NCBI RefSeq assembly: GCF_017876795.1 | Contig: NZ_JAGIOR010000001.1 | Coordinates: 1,188,501 to 1,252,500 of the forward strand | Source: Rhizobium leguminosarum | Lineage (GTDB): Bacteria > Pseudomonadota > Alphaproteobacteria > Rhizobiales > Rhizobiaceae | Length of the DNA stretch: 64,000 nucleotides | Direction of reading: 5' to 3' | Shown: positions 8,192 to 18,768 of the stretch, piece after piece | Numbering within the stretch: the first letter of the stretch is position 1 | Layout of the letters: every line of letters begins with the position of its first letter | Translations under genes and position numbers: made by a program | Notes under the pieces: generated by a model | Told to the model about the DNA's origin: nothing | The model's database searches: none | What the model saw: only the letters and a program-made list of their open reading frames with translations

Positions 8192-10609
8192 TCACCCGAG
8201 ATAGGTCTGGGCGAGCAGATCGGAAAGCTGTTCCAATTCGCGCTCGAGCCGTTGATAGACCGCGACCCCCATGCCCTCCGGCGTCATCACCGCCAAGCCG
8301 GAATGGAGCCGCATCGCCTCGCGGTAGAAGGGCGACATCTGGCCGTTGATCAGGGCGTTCGGCAGTTGCTCGACCTCGTGGTGGATCTCGTTCACCTGGA
8401 AGAGGACAGAGCGGGGGTTGAGCGGGTCGAGCGCAAGCAGGTCGGTGACGGTCAGCCGCGCCGTGTTGACGTTGTAGCGGCGGCGATGGGTCATGACGCT
8501 GTCGCCGATTTCGAGCAGCATGTCGAGCGCGCCGTCGGGCGCTTCCGGCCCGGACATATGGCCGAGCAGGCGCGTCATGTGCAGGCCACGCTCGATATAG
8601 CGGCCGAGCGAGAGGAAGCGCCAGCCGGTGAAGCGGTACATGTTCTCATGCACGAGGCCGGCAAAGCCCGCGAGCTTGCGCAGAAGGATTGTCATCGCAT
8701 GGCTGGCGTCGTCGCCGGCGGCGACGGCGACATGGAAGCGGCGGGCGGTCTTGGCAAGATCGTTGAGGGCGAGCCAGCCATCCGGCGAGAAGCGGTCGCG
8801 GATATTGCTCGCGGAATAAACGGCGCTGTCGATGTGGCGCAGGAGCGTTTCCGGCACGGCTTCGGCGGTATCGATATCGACGGCGGCGAGATAGTCGGAG
8901 ACGTCGGCGAGCAATGGCTGGCTCGGATCGGCGGCTTCGGCGTAACGCGCATGCCAGGCGCGCAGGATGCGCAGCGCCCCTTCGGCGCGCTCGATATAGC
9001 GGCCGAGCCAAAACAGATTGTCGGCCGCCCGGCTTGGCAGGCTGCCCGGCATGTTGCGGGTGAAGCTGCCTTCGGCCGGCAGCAGCGTGTGGCGTTCGAC
9101 CGGCTTGTCGCTGACGATCCAGACGTCGGCCGCCGCTCCGCCCGACTGCATGGCGATCGCTGCGACATCGGCGCCGGAGCCGATGCGGGCAAAACCGCCG
9201 GGCATGATCTGCCAGCCATTTGCGGTGCGGGCCGCGAAGACGCGCAGCGACATCGGCCGCGGCACGAGCTTGCCGTCCACCCAGGCGGGCGTCGTCGAGA
9301 GCGTGACGACCTCCTGTCCCACAAGTTTCGGGCCGTCCGAACTCAGCCAGTCGATGATGGAATCCTTGGCGGCCGCCCGCAGCGACGAGCCGAGCACGGA
9401 TTCGCCGCTGTCGTCGAAGAAGGGGGCGCGGGAATAGGCCGGGCCGATCACCATCTTCTCGATATTCTCAGCGACGTGCTCGCGCTCTTCCTTCTGGCCG
9501 CACCACCAGGTGGCGATCGAGGGCAGTTGCAGATCCTGCCCCAGCAGACGGTGACAGATGGTCGGCATGAAGGCCAGCAGCGCCCGGGTCTCGAGAACCC
9601 CGGTGCCGAGCGCATTGACGATAGTGACGCTTTCGGCGCGCAGCGCTTCGACGAGGCCGGGCGTGCCGATATGCGAATTCTGGTTCAACTCCAGCGGGTC
9701 GGCGAAGGCCGAATCAAGACGACGCCAGAGCACGCCGATCGGCTTCAGGCCGGCGACGGTGCGCACCATGACGCGGCCCTTGACGACGGTGAGATCCTCG
9801 CCCTCAAGCAGCATCAAGCCGAGATAGCGGGCGATATAGGCGTGCTCGTAATAGGTCTCGTTGGCAGGGCCCGGCGTCAGCACGGCGATGCGGTCGTCGC
9901 CCGAATGTTTCATGCCCTGCAGCGCGTCGCGGAAGGCGCCGAAGAACGAGGCGAGACGGTGGACGGGGGTTTCGGCGTAGATATCCGAGAAGGCCCGGGT
10001 CGTCGCGACGCGGCTTTCCAGCGCAAAACCGGCGCCCGACGGTGCCTGTGTCCTATCGGCCAGCACCCACCAGTTGCCGTCGGGTCCGCGGCCGATCTCG
10101 AAGGCGCAGAAATGCAGATAATGGCCGGAGGCCGGCCGGATGCCGGCGAGCGGGCGTTGGAATTCGGGATTGGCGGCCATCAGCGCCGGCGGCAGCACCC
10201 CCTCCTCCACCAGCCGGTTGTCGCCGTAGATATCGGCAACGATCGCCTCCAGCAGGTCGGCGCGCTGGACGAGGCCCGCCGACAGCGTCTGCCATTCGCG
10301 CTCGTCGATCAGCACCGGGATATGCGAGATCGGCCAGGCGCGCTCGCCGGTGCCCTTGCTGCCATAGGCACGGTAGAAGACGCCGGCATCCCTGAGATAG
10401 CGGTCGGCGCGGGCGAAACGCTCGGCGAGATCCTTTTCCGGCATTGCACTCAGATGCGACAGGAAATTCTTCCAGACCGGGCGGACAGCACCTTTATTGT
10501 CGACCATCTCGTCGGCGGTGCCAGGAAGCGGCGCATAGTCGAAGGCCGCACGTTTGCTGGTGCGGTCCTCTACCTCTTCCCTGCGCTCTACTGCCGGCCT
10601 CTTACCCAT
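8192..10609 (-). CDS. Circularly permuted ATP-grasp protein with alpha-E domain
   Basis: An 805-residue fusion. The first ~450 residues (from FDYAPLPGTADEMVD) match the circularly permuted ATP-grasp family formerly called DUF404/DUF407. The C-terminal ~310 residues (from LPSRAADNLFWLGRYIERAEG) match the alpha-helical alpha-E family (DUF403), including a second GRYIERG motif. ATP-grasp enzymes form amide bonds through acyl-phosphates, so a peptide ligase is likely, but no substrate is established. In published comparative genomics of amidoligases these domains occur next to transglutaminases, exactly as here. The ATG at 10609 is preferred to a TTG one codon upstream. It lies 51 bases after the DUF2126 gene and directly before the small transglutaminase. 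Confidence 0.9.
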   Translation of the reverse strand: MGKRPAVERREEVEDRTSKRAAFDYAPLPGTADEMVDNKGAVRPVWKNFLSHLSAMPEKDLAERFARADRYLRDAGVFYRAYGSKGTGERAWPISHIPVLIDEREWQTLSAGLVQRADLLEAIVADIYGDNRLVEEGVLPPALMAANPEFQRPLAGIRPASGHYLHFCAFEIGRGPDGNWWVLADRTQAPSGAGFALESRVATTRAFSDIYAETPVHRLASFFGAFRDALQGMKHSGDDRIAVLTPGPANETYYEHAYIARYLGLMLLEGEDLTVVKGRVMVRTVAGLKPIGVLWRRLDSAFADPLELNQNSHIGTPGLVEALRAESVTIVNALGTGVLETRALLAFMPTICHRLLGQDLQLPSIATWWCGQKEEREHVAENIEKMVIGPAYSRAPFFDDSGESVLGSSLRAAAKDSIIDWLSSDGPKLVGQEVVTLSTTPAWVDGKLVPRPMSLRVFAARTANGWQIMPGGFARIGSGADVAAIAMQSGGAAADVWIVSDKPVERHTLLPAEGSFTRNMPGSLPSRAADNLFWLGRYIERAEGALRILRAWHARYAEAADPSQPLLADVSDYLAAVDIDTAEAVPETLLRHIDSAVYSASNIRDRFSPDGWLALNDLAKTARRFHVAVAAGDDASHAMTILLRKLAGFAGLVHENMYRFTGWRFLSLGRYIERGLHMTRLLGHMSGPEAPDGALDMLLEIGDSVMTHRRRYNVNTARLTVTDLLALDPLNPRSVLFQVNEIHHEVEQLPNALINGQMSPFYREAMRLHSGLAVMTPEGMGVAVYQRLERELEQLSDLLAQTYLG

Positions 10610-10660
10610 CAAAACCCAAGCCCTAAACCCCCGGCCTTAACCTCAGCTTCACCCCCGGCT

Positions 10661-13600
10661 TCAAATTCCGGCGGGCCGCCTCAGATCCAGCGTCAGCGGG
10701 AATTCAAGCGAACCCGTCTCGGCGCGCGGGATATAGCCGCCTGCCGTATGTCCCCACGGCTCGAAGCGGGCGAGCCGCCTTGCTTCCGCCTCGTTGCCGT
10801 TGACCGGGAAGGTGTCATAGGTCCGGCCGCCCGGATGGGCAACATGATAGATGCAGCCGCCGATCGAACGCTTCGACCATGTATCATAAATGTCAAAAGT
10901 CAAAGGCGTGTTGATCGGTAGGACGGGATGCAGGCCGGAGGCCGGCTGCCACGCCTTGTAACGGACGCCGGCGACCGATACGCCAGAAGTGCCGGTCGGT
11001 GTCAGCGGCAGGACGCGGCCATTGCAGGTGACTGTATAACGTGCGGTATTGCTGGTCTCGAGGCGCACTTGAAGGCGCTCGACGGAACTGTCGACGTAGC
11101 GGGCGGTACCGCCCGGCGCACCTTCTTCACCCATGACGTGCCAGGGTTCAAGCGCCTGACGCAGCTCCAGTTTGGAGCCTTCGTATTCGACCTCGCCGCA
11201 GAAAGGGAAGCGGAATTCGAGCTGAGCCTTGAACCATTCCGGACTGACGTCGAAGCCGTTTTCGCGAAGGTCGGCAAGCACGTCGAGGAAATCGGCCCAG
11301 ACGAAATGCGGCAGCATGAAACGGTCGTGCAGGGTTGTGCCCCAGCGGACGAACTTGCCGTCGACCGGGTTGACCCAGAAGCGGGCGATCAGCGCGCGGA
11401 CCAGCAATTGCTGGGCGAGCGACATGCGGGCGTTCGGCGGCATCTCGAAGCCACGGAACTCGATGAGGCCGAGCCGTCCGGTCGGACCGTCGGGCGAGAA
11501 CAGCTTGTCGATGCAGATCTCGGCGCGGTGGGTGTTGCCGGTAACGTCGGTCAACAGGTGGCGGAACAGGCGGTCGACCAGCCAGGGCAGCGGCTGCTGG
11601 CCGCGGCCGGGGGCAGCGATCTGCGCCATGGCGATCTCCAGCTCGTAGAGGCTGTCGTGACGAGCCTCGTCGATGCGCGGCGCCTGGCTGGTCGGGCCGA
11701 TGAACATGCCGGAGAAGAGGTAGGAGAGCGAGGGGTGGCGCTGCCAGTGGAGGACGACGCTCTTTAAGAGATCGGGACGGCGCAGAAAGGGGCTGTTGTT
11801 CGGATTGGCGCTGCCGACGACGACATGGTTGCCGCCGCCGGTGCCGGTATGACGGCCGTCGATCATGAACTTGTCGGCGCCGAGCCGGGTGTCACGCGCC
11901 TCCTCGTAGATCGCCGTGGTGATCGCGACGCATTCTTTCCAGTTCGAGGCCGGATGGATGTTGACCTCGATGACGCCCGGATCCGGGGCGACGCGGATGA
12001 CGTTGATGCGCTCGTCCTGCGGCGGCGGGTAACCTTCGATATGGACGGGAAGCTTGAGCTCGGCGGCGGCGTTTTCGGCAGCGGCGATCAACTCGAGATA
12101 ATCTTCGATGCGCTCGACCGGCGGCATGAAGACGCAAAGCCTGCCGTCGCGCGGCTCGACCGACATGGCGGTGCGCACAGCCCCGCCGATTTCACTGAGC
12201 GTCTGTTCGATCCGGCTGCGATTGCGGTCGCCGGCGTGGAAGGAGGCTTCGGGCATGGCGCGGCCGGCCGGTACGAAAACGTCAGGCAGCGGTTCGCGCG
12301 GGATCGTCGGATCGGCGGGATGGATATAGGGATAACGCGCCGGAGGGACATAGGGCAGGGTGCCGAGCGGCAGGCGGTAGCCGATCGGGCTGTCGCCCGG
12401 GACGAGGAAAATCTTGCCGCGGCGGCTGCGCCATCTTTCGCTGATCCAGACGCGGCTTTCAGCCGCCTTGGCGTTCCACGCCTGGACCGGGAGGACGTAA
12501 CCTGTGGGGATGGTAAGGCCACGGGCAAACACCCGGGCGATGCGGTTGCGTTCTTCGGGATCCTTCAGCTTCGAATTCGCCGGATCGACGTTTTCGGGAA
12601 GATTGCCTTCCTTGATGATCCAGTCGGCAGGATCCTCATAGGCCGGCTGCACCATCTCAGGCTTGATCGCCAGCTCTTTTGCGATCGCCGTCAGGAATTT
12701 TTCGGCATCCTCGGCCTCGACGCCGGTATCCTTGCCTTCGGCGGCGACCAGATTGAGGTTCTGCCAGACCGGCTTGCCGTCGCGGCGCCAGTAGAGAGAG
12801 AAGGTCCAGCGCGGCAGGCTTTCGCCCGGATACCATTTGCCCTGGCCGTAATGGAGGAAGCCGCCAGGGGCGAAGCGTTTGTGCAGCCGGCGGATCAGGC
12901 TGTCAGCCTTTTCGCGCTTGGTCGGACCGACGGCGGCAGTGTTCCATTCCTCGGACTGGAAATCATCGATCGACACGAAGGTCGGCTCGCCGCCCATCGT
13001 CAGATGTACGTCTTCGGCCTCGAGGATACGATCGACCTTCTCGCCAAGCTCGTTCAGCTCCTCCCAGCTTTCATCGGAGAAAGGCTTGGTGATGCGCGGA
13101 TGTTCGGCGACGCGCGAGACCTTCATGTCGAAGGCGAATTCGGTTTCAGCCTCGCCGAAATAACCGCCCGAGATCGGGGCGGCGTTGCGGTAATGCGGCG
13201 TGGCGGCAAGCGGGATGTGGCTTTCGCCGGTCAAGAGGCCGGAGGTCGGATCAAGGCCGACCCAGCCGGCGCCGGGCAGATAAACCTCCGCCCAGGCATG
13301 CAGGTCGGTGAAATCGACTTCGGTGCCGGAGGGGCCGTCGAGCGCCTTCAGGTCCGGCGTCAGCTGGATGAGGTAACCGGAGACAAAGCGGGCGGCAAGG
13401 CCGAGATGACGAAGGATCTGGACGAGCAGCCAGCTGGTGTCGCGGCAAGAGCCTTTGGCGCTTTCCAGCGTTTCCTCCGGGGTCTGCACGCCGGTTTCCA
13501 TGCGGATGACGTAGCCGATCTGCCGCTGCAGACGGGCATTCAGGCCGACGATCATATCGACGGTCGGCTGGTCGGGCGACCAGTCGAGCGTCGGCAGCAG

Positions 13601-13987
13601 CGCCTTCAGGCGCGGGCCGGCCGGCTCCGGCGTCATATAGATAGACAGATCTTCCTGGATCGTTTCCGGGTATCCGAACGGCCACTTGGTCGCCTCCTCC
13701 TCGACGAAGAAGTCGAAGGGATTATAGACCGTCATGTCGGCGACGAGATCGACCTCGATCTTGAACTCCGTCACGGGATCCGGAAAGACGTAGCGGGCAA
13801 GGTAATTGCCGTAGGGGTCCTGCTGCAGGTTGACGAAATGGTTGGAGGGCGTGACCTTCAGCGAGTGGCTGAGCACCCGGGTCTTCGAATGCGAGGCAGG
13901 TTTCAACCGGATGATCTGTGGGCCGAGGCGGATCGGTTTGTCATAAGTATAATGCGTCAGATGATAGATGCTGGCTTTGATCGACAT
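10661..13987 (-). CDS. Large transglutaminase-DUF2126 protein
   Basis: A 1108-residue protein that opens the operon. It has an N-terminal transglutaminase-associated beta domain (about 1-90). The papain-like core follows, with catalytic C181 in [11 protein letters not shown]230 in DLHAWAEVY and D246 in GLDPTSG. The remaining ~800 residues are the DUF2126 region, with conserved-looking blocks such as [12 protein letters not shown] and [14 protein letters not shown]. The function of DUF2126 is unknown to me; a GNAT or carboxylate-amine ligase-like role cannot be told from sequence alone. It lacks a signal peptide. The ATG at 13987 is used. The upstream spacer holds a dispersed repeat and separates this operon from the tctDE pair, which is transcribed in the same direction. 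Confidence 0.9.
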   Translation of the reverse strand: MSIKASIYHLTHYTYDKPIRLGPQIIRLKPASHSKTRVLSHSLKVTPSNHFVNLQQDPYGNYLARYVFPDPVTEFKIEVDLVADMTVYNPFDFFVEEEATKWPFGYPETIQEDLSIYMTPEPAGPRLKALLPTLDWSPDQPTVDMIVGLNARLQRQIGYVIRMETGVQTPEETLESAKGSCRDTSWLLVQILRHLGLAARFVSGYLIQLTPDLKALDGPSGTEVDFTDLHAWAEVYLPGAGWVGLDPTSGLLTGESHIPLAATPHYRNAAPISGGYFGEAETEFAFDMKVSRVAEHPRITKPFSDESWEELNELGEKVDRILEAEDVHLTMGGEPTFVSIDDFQSEEWNTAAVGPTKREKADSLIRRLHKRFAPGGFLHYGQGKWYPGESLPRWTFSLYWRRDGKPVWQNLNLVAAEGKDTGVEAEDAEKFLTAIAKELAIKPEMVQPAYEDPADWIIKEGNLPENVDPANSKLKDPEERNRIARVFARGLTIPTGYVLPVQAWNAKAAESRVWISERWRSRRGKIFLVPGDSPIGYRLPLGTLPYVPPARYPYIHPADPTIPREPLPDVFVPAGRAMPEASFHAGDRNRSRIEQTLSEIGGAVRTAMSVEPRDGRLCVFMPPVERIEDYLELIAAAENAAAELKLPVHIEGYPPPQDERINVIRVAPDPGVIEVNIHPASNWKECVAITTAIYEEARDTRLGADKFMIDGRHTGTGGGNHVVVGSANPNNSPFLRRPDLLKSVVLHWQRHPSLSYLFSGMFIGPTSQAPRIDEARHDSLYELEIAMAQIAAPGRGQQPLPWLVDRLFRHLLTDVTGNTHRAEICIDKLFSPDGPTGRLGLIEFRGFEMPPNARMSLAQQLLVRALIARFWVNPVDGKFVRWGTTLHDRFMLPHFVWADFLDVLADLRENGFDVSPEWFKAQLEFRFPFCGEVEYEGSKLELRQALEPWHVMGEEGAPGGTARYVDSSVERLQVRLETSNTARYTVTCNGRVLPLTPTGTSGVSVAGVRYKAWQPASGLHPVLPINTPLTFDIYDTWSKRSIGGCIYHVAHPGGRTYDTFPVNGNEAEARRLARFEPWGHTAGGYIPRAETGSLEFPLTLDLRRPAGI

Positions 13988-14130
13988 ATTTCTCTTTTAT
14001 CCGGCGCGCATCGTCGTGCGGCTTGCTGTTCCCAAAATCAGTGTGTGCAATGCAGCGAAAGAAAGCAAGCTGGAAAGGTCACCGGCATAATTCCCCAAAT
14101 CGGAATCGATTTCAGGAATTATCCAGCGAT

Positions 14131-14180
14131 TCAAAGTGCTATAGCGTCCTGAGCGCGTCTGAAAAGACGCGGCGCGGTAG
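14131..14180. repeat. Dispersed repeat family A, copy 1
   Basis: A palindrome with core GCGCGTCTgaaaAGACGCG flanked by AGCGTCCT and the tail CAAAGTGCT. Read on the minus strand it matches the copies at 16320-16368 and 27680-27740 over most of its length. It sits between the histidine kinase stop and the DUF2126 start. Confidence 0.7.
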
Positions 14181-14192
14181 GGCCGAAGGCGT

Positions 14193-15575
14193 TTACGCCG
14201 CCTTGGCGAAGGTCACGGCCGCCTTCAGCCCCTTGCCATCGGGGCCTGGCTCCAGCGTCAGGTCGGCATTGAAAAGATTGGCGATTTCCTCGACGATCGG
14301 CAGGCCGAGACCGGCGCCCGGCGCAGCTGTTTCATTGCCCCGGGAAAAACGCCCGCGCACCGCCTCCAGCTTATTGCGTGGAATGCCGGGACCGTTGTCC
14401 TCGACTTCGAGACGGATCGTCTCCGCTGTTGCAATGATGCGGACGGTGACCTCAGCGCCCTTGCCTGCATAGGCGATGGCATTTCCGGCAAGATTGCGCA
14501 GCATTTCGCCGATGAGCAGTGGCTCGGCGCGGATCATCGCCGGGCTCTCGCCCTCGAAACCGAGATCGATGCCGGCGACGGCTGCCATCGGGATCTGCTC
14601 GCCGGTAATTTCCTGAGCGATGGCGGCAAGATCGATGGCGGAGGCGGTCAACGCCTCCTTGGCCGTGGCGGCGTCGATCTTTGCCATCAGCAGAAGCTGG
14701 GCGAGGATGCGCTCGGCATGCGCCACCGCCTGATCCCCCTTCAGCGCCACCGCCTGCGCCTCTTCAAGCGAGCCGGCGCGGGCAGAAAGAGCAAGCTGGG
14801 TGCGGATGATCGCCAGCGGCGTGCGCAGCTGATGGCTGGCATTGCCGGTGAAGTGGCGGAGCGCATCGAGGGCCGATTGCAAGCGGACCATGAAGCTATT
14901 TACCGTATCGACCAGCGGCTCGACCTCGCTCGGCACCGTCTGCTCGATTGGGTGCAGATCATCGGGGCTGCGTTCGCCGATGGCGTCGCCGAGCTTATAG
15001 AGCGGACGCAGGGCCACGGTGACCGAGATCCAGACGATGACGGCGGCACCGGCGATCATGAAGGCGAGGCGGAGTGCCGAGCGGACGAGGATTGCTTGCG
15101 CCAGCTGCCGGCGGCCGATGGTGGTTTCGGCGACCGTCACCACGAAGGGCACGGAGCGGATGCCTGTCGAGGCGGAGCGTTCGAGTGTGGCGACGCGGAT
15201 CGGCTCGCCGCGGAAGCTGTCGTCGGCGAAAGCGGCGGCATTGGCGGGCGTCTTCTTCAGGACCGGCAGCGACTGGTAGCCGGTGATGAATTTGCCCGGC
15301 GGACCGTCGACGCGGTAGAAGACGCGGTCCTGCGCGGCCGAGGTCAGCATTTCCAGCGCAACATAGGGGATATCGACCTGCAGCGTGCCGTCCTCGGCAA
15401 CGACGACGCGTTCGGCGATCGCCAGCGCCGAGCCGGCGAGCACACGGTCGGAGACGATGTTCGAGGTCTGGACTGCCTCGCGATAGGTATCGGCAAGCGC
15501 CAGCGTGCCGATGACGGCTGTGGACACGAGCAGCCAGAAGAGCAGCCGGCGCCTGAGGGAATAGGCGGCTTTCAT
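14193..15575 (-). CDS. tctE: Sensor histidine kinase, TctE type
   Basis: A 460-residue membrane kinase. A first membrane helix (about 11-28), a ~140-residue periplasmic sensor region of the kind found in TctE/QseC kinases and a second helix (about 168-188) precede the kinase core. The phosphorylated histidine is H248 in NASHQLRTPLAIIR; the N box is MLRNLAGNAIAYA and the G boxes are VEDNGPGIP and GAGLGLPIVEE. It overlaps the response regulator by four bases and so forms one operon with it. The proximity of a tctCBA transporter suggests that it senses a tri- or dicarboxylate. The ligand is not deducible; the symbol is by analogy with Salmonella TctDE. Confidence 0.85.
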   Translation of the reverse strand: MKAAYSLRRRLLFWLLVSTAVIGTLALADTYREAVQTSNIVSDRVLAGSALAIAERVVVAEDGTLQVDIPYVALEMLTSAAQDRVFYRVDGPPGKFITGYQSLPVLKKTPANAAAFADDSFRGEPIRVATLERSASTGIRSVPFVVTVAETTIGRRQLAQAILVRSALRLAFMIAGAAVIVWISVTVALRPLYKLGDAIGERSPDDLHPIEQTVPSEVEPLVDTVNSFMVRLQSALDALRHFTGNASHQLRTPLAIIRTQLALSARAGSLEEAQAVALKGDQAVAHAERILAQLLLMAKIDAATAKEALTASAIDLAAIAQEITGEQIPMAAVAGIDLGFEGESPAMIRAEPLLIGEMLRNLAGNAIAYAGKGAEVTVRIIATAETIRLEVEDNGPGIPRNKLEAVRGRFSRGNETAAPGAGLGLPIVEEIANLFNADLTLEPGPDGKGLKAAVTFAKAA

Positions 15576-16249
15576 GAGGCCTCGGGAAGTTTGTCGAGAT
15601 AATAGCCGATGCCGCGGGCGGTCTTGACCGTCAGGCCGTGCGGCGAGAGGCGTTTCCTCAGGCGGCTGACATATTGCTCAATGGCGTTTGCCGAAATGTC
15701 GTCGTCGAAGGCCGTCAGCGACTGAATGATCGCCTCCTTGGCGACGACCTTGCCGGCCCGCATGAAAAGAATTTCGAGCAGCCCAAGTTCGCGGGCGGGA
15801 ATGTCCAGCGGTGTGGCGCCTGCCGAAAAGGCTCGGGAAGTGAGATCGAAGGAGATGCCGCCAAAACTGACAGTCGCCGAACGCAGGCCGGCCTGGCGGC
15901 GCAGCAATACGCGCACGCGTGCCTCGAATTCGGCGATGTCGAAGGGTTTGATCAAATAATCGTCGGCGCCGAGATCGAGACCCTTCACCCGTTCTTCCGG
16001 CGCGCCGCGCGCGGTCAGGATGAGGACGGCTGCCTGGTTCTGCCGGGCGCGCATGGCGCGCAACACGTCGAGCCCGTCCATCTCGGGCAGGTTGAGGTCG
16101 AGGATCACCAGATCGAAATTTTCAGCGGCGATGACTGCATTGGCGGATGCGCCGTCGTGGACGACATCGACGGCATGGCCCGTGCCGCGCAAGATCGCCG
16201 ACAGGCCGTCGGCCAGCGCGATATTGTCTTCGGTGAGCAGGATGCGCAC
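15572..16249 (-). CDS. tctD: Response regulator, OmpR family, TctD type
   Basis: A 225-residue regulator with a receiver domain (1-115) and an OmpR/PhoB winged-helix DNA-binding domain. D51 in VILDLNLPEMDG is the phosphate acceptor, K in DDYLIKPF is conserved, and the C-terminal block IEQYVSRLRKRL...TVKTARGIGYYL is the recognition region. Translation begins at a GTG (16249) with a GGGGGAAA ribosome site; no better ATG exists. It is the first gene of the pair with the kinase. Regulators of this family bind tandem direct repeats spaced 10-11 bases, and such a repeat lies upstream of tctC at 19936-19954, which makes tctCBA the likely target. Confidence 0.88.
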   Translation of the reverse strand: MRILLTEDNIALADGLSAILRGTGHAVDVVHDGASANAVIAAENFDLVILDLNLPEMDGLDVLRAMRARQNQAAVLILTARGAPEERVKGLDLGADDYLIKPFDIAEFEARVRVLLRRQAGLRSATVSFGGISFDLTSRAFSAGATPLDIPARELGLLEILFMRAGKVVAKEAIIQSLTAFDDDISANAIEQYVSRLRKRLSPHGLTVKTARGIGYYLDKLPEAS

Positions 16250-16319
16250 GGATTTCCCCCTGTTTCTCAGAGGAGATTATAGAGGTGGGGGAGTGATGTC
16301 ACAGCGATTTTGGAGCTTA

Positions 16320-16368
16320 CAGCGCCGCGCGTCCTTCAGACGCGTAAAGGACGCTGTAACACCTTCAA
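16320..16368. repeat. Dispersed repeat family A, copy 2
   Basis: Has core GCGCGTCcttcAGACGCG followed by TAAAGGACGCTGTAACAC. It closely matches the copy at 27680 and, inverted, the one at 14131. It lies in the spacer upstream of tctD. Confidence 0.75.
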
Positions 16369-16442
16369 TCCTCGCATCGTGCTTTCCGAAAAGCGATTCC
16401 GATTTTGGGCCGATGCGCCAGTGAACGGCGGGAAAGCCGGCG

Positions 16443-18311
16443 TCAGCTCCCGGTCCTTTCGACCCGTTCGCGCTGCATCATCGCGGCGTCCAGCAGCCTC
16501 CGGAAGCGAGGATCGTCGCGGATGTTGTCGAGATCGGAATCATTGTTGAACCATTTGATATGGTAGACGGAGCTGTGCGGCAGCAGCCTCTGCAGGAGAT
16601 CGATCGCCTGGTCGACGTCGCCGAGGACGGAATAGACGCAGGCGAGATTATACTGCGCGACGATGTCGTCAGGATCGATGGCGATCGCACGGGCAGCCCA
16701 GTCGCGTGCCCTCATCGCGTCGCCCATATGAGCAAGCGCCAGCGCGCCGCGATGGGCCGGGCCGGAATTTTCCGGATTGAGGTTCAGCGCGCGTTCGGCG
16801 CGCAGCAGGCCGAGGCGCGCCCAGTTTTCCGTATCCGACACACGGCCGAGCGAGCGGTAGGCAGACATCAGATGAATCGGCGAGACGTAGTCGTCAGGGC
16901 GGATCGAAGCGGCGCGGGTGAAATATTGAACCGATTCGGCGAAGTTGCCGCGCATGAAGAAGAACCGGGCATAATGGAAATTCGCCTCGAAGAGGTTCGG
17001 GTCGAGCGCCAATGCCAGTTCGAAGGCCGCCGCCGCCCTCTCGTCAAAGCCGCTCTGATGCAGGGCCAGACCGTGAGAGGCGTGGGCCTCGGGAAGGTCG
17101 GGATCAAGCGCAAGCGCGCGGGCGCTCATCTCAAGGATGCGCCGCAGTGGCACGTCATCAGCTGCCCAATCGCGGATCGCCGCGTCGCAATCGGCGATGC
17201 CTGCATAGGCGCGGGCATAATCCGGGTCGAGTTCGACCGCCTTGCAGAACATGCGCCTTGCAAGCTGGAGATAGGATTTGGTCCAGGTGTGGGAGAGCTG
17301 GCGGCCCCTGAGATAATAGGTATAGGCCTCGACATTGGCGGTCGGCTCATTGGCGATCGCCTTCTTTTCCTCAGGCAGCAGACGCACCTTCAGCTGGCCG
17401 ACGATCGCATGGGTGATCTCGTCCTGGATGGCGAAGATGTCGGTCAGGTCGCGGTCATAACGCTCGGCCCAGAGATGATCGCCATTGGCCGTGTCGATCA
17501 GCTGGCTGGAAATGCGCACGCGATTGCCGAAGATGCGCACGCTTCCCTCGAGCACGTAGCGCACGCCAAGTTCCTGGGCGAGCCGCTTTACCTTTACCGA
17601 TATGCCCTTGTAGGTGAAGATGGTGTTGCGCGGCACGACGTGCAGGCTGGAGATCTTGGAGAGATCGGTGATGATGTCTTCGGTGATGCCGTCGGAGAAA
17701 TAGTCCTGGTCGGCATCGCCGCTCATATTGGTGAAGGGCAGCACCGCGATGAAGCAGGTATTGCGGTTCTGCGCGACCAATTTCGCCGAGGATGGCGGCG
17801 CCACGGTGACGGTATAGACCTGAACGGGCTGCCGGATGTTCTTCAGCATATGTTCGCCGATGAATTCGAAGCCGAGATTGAGGCGCGAGCCGACCTGATC
17901 GCGCACCGATGCCGACACGGCGATGCCGCCCGGCGCTGCGATGCGCTCAAGCCTGGCGGCGAGATTGACGCCATCTCCGAAGATATCGTCGTTCTCGACC
18001 ACGACGTCGCCGAGATTGATGCCGATACGGAATTCGACGCGCTCGTCCTTGGGCACGTTCTCGTTGCGGGCCGCCATGCTGCGCTGGATTTCAGCGGCGC
18101 AGGCGACCGCGTTCACCACGCTCTGGAATTCGGCAAGGATGCCGTCGCCGGTGAGTTTGACGATCCGGCCCTTGTAGTCTGAAATACGAATGTCGACCAA
18201 CTCGCAGCGATGGCGGTTCAGCGCCTGCAACGTGCCTGACTCATCGATGCCCATCAGTCGGCTGTAGCCAACGACATCCGCAGCGAGAATAGCGCTCAGT
18301 CGCCGTTCCAT
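16443..18311 (-). CDS. Class III adenylate cyclase with TolB-like region and TPR repeats
   Basis: Predicted to make cyclic AMP from ATP. The N-terminal catalytic domain (about 1-170) shows both metal-binding aspartates (ILAADVVGYSRLM and KLTGDGILAEF), the adenine-choosing lysine of VKLTGD, and the transition-state N and R in GDGVNLAARLE. A middle region from FIAVLPFTNMSGDADQDYFSDGI is the TolB-like segment commonly fused to these cyclases. The C-terminal half consists of TPR repeats (for example AFELALALDPNLFEANFHYARF). There are no membrane segments, so it is cytosolic. I choose the ATG at 18311 because GGGAGGGG sits just before it; an ATG four codons upstream is possible. Rhizobia carry many such cyclases and the signal for this one is unknown. 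Confidence 0.9.
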   Translation of the reverse strand: MERRLSAILAADVVGYSRLMGIDESGTLQALNRHRCELVDIRISDYKGRIVKLTGDGILAEFQSVVNAVACAAEIQRSMAARNENVPKDERVEFRIGINLGDVVVENDDIFGDGVNLAARLERIAAPGGIAVSASVRDQVGSRLNLGFEFIGEHMLKNIRQPVQVYTVTVAPPSSAKLVAQNRNTCFIAVLPFTNMSGDADQDYFSDGITEDIITDLSKISSLHVVPRNTIFTYKGISVKVKRLAQELGVRYVLEGSVRIFGNRVRISSQLIDTANGDHLWAERYDRDLTDIFAIQDEITHAIVGQLKVRLLPEEKKAIANEPTANVEAYTYYLRGRQLSHTWTKSYLQLARRMFCKAVELDPDYARAYAGIADCDAAIRDWAADDVPLRRILEMSARALALDPDLPEAHASHGLALHQSGFDERAAAAFELALALDPNLFEANFHYARFFFMRGNFAESVQYFTRAASIRPDDYVSPIHLMSAYRSLGRVSDTENWARLGLLRAERALNLNPENSGPAHRGALALAHMGDAMRARDWAARAIAIDPDDIVAQYNLACVYSVLGDVDQAIDLLQRLLPHSSVYHIKWFNNDSDLDNIRDDPRFRRLLDAAMMQRERVERTGS

Positions 18312-18323
18312 GACCCCTCCCAT

Positions 18324-18768
18324 GGATCTTCCCAGATTAGTCTATCTTTTTATAGAGTTTTTGTCGCGTGAAGTCGTCCCCCGAATAGAAATTCGGGCGA
18401 ATTCGACCTTTTGACACGGCAGCGAGACCATATAGCGTCGCCGATCTTCATCAATACTCTGAATGGGTGAAGGATCGTGTTCAGTACTAATCCTTTGTGA
18501 TGAAAAGGCGATTCTAATCGACGAACGCGGAGTGATTTGCTTCGGCCGATGCTGCGGAATCGGTATTGTAAACGTGCCCACTGCTCGGTTTGGGGCTTAA
18601 GCCGGGCCCAGGGGCAGGGCGTGGAACACCTATGCAATGTGATTCGATCTGCCAAAGCCGATCTGCCAAGGCCTTCCTGCTGCATGCCCAGAACGCCCTG
18701 ATGGAGTGGGCTGTCTCGTATGGCCCGGCGCCCTTGCTCCCCCCGGCGTGCTGAGGCATTGTTGCGGC
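18324..18768. other. Divergent intergenic region, no gene seen
   Basis: The 445 bases lie between the divergently transcribed cyclase and binding-protein genes. Open frames here have no convincing ribosome site, composition or motif. It must contain two promoters, but I could not place either with confidence. Confidence 0.5.

Noticed and set aside
11825..14152. 775-codon frame antisense to the DUF2126 gene
   Set aside because: Shadow frame; the minus-strand gene has clear catalytic motifs and an operon context.
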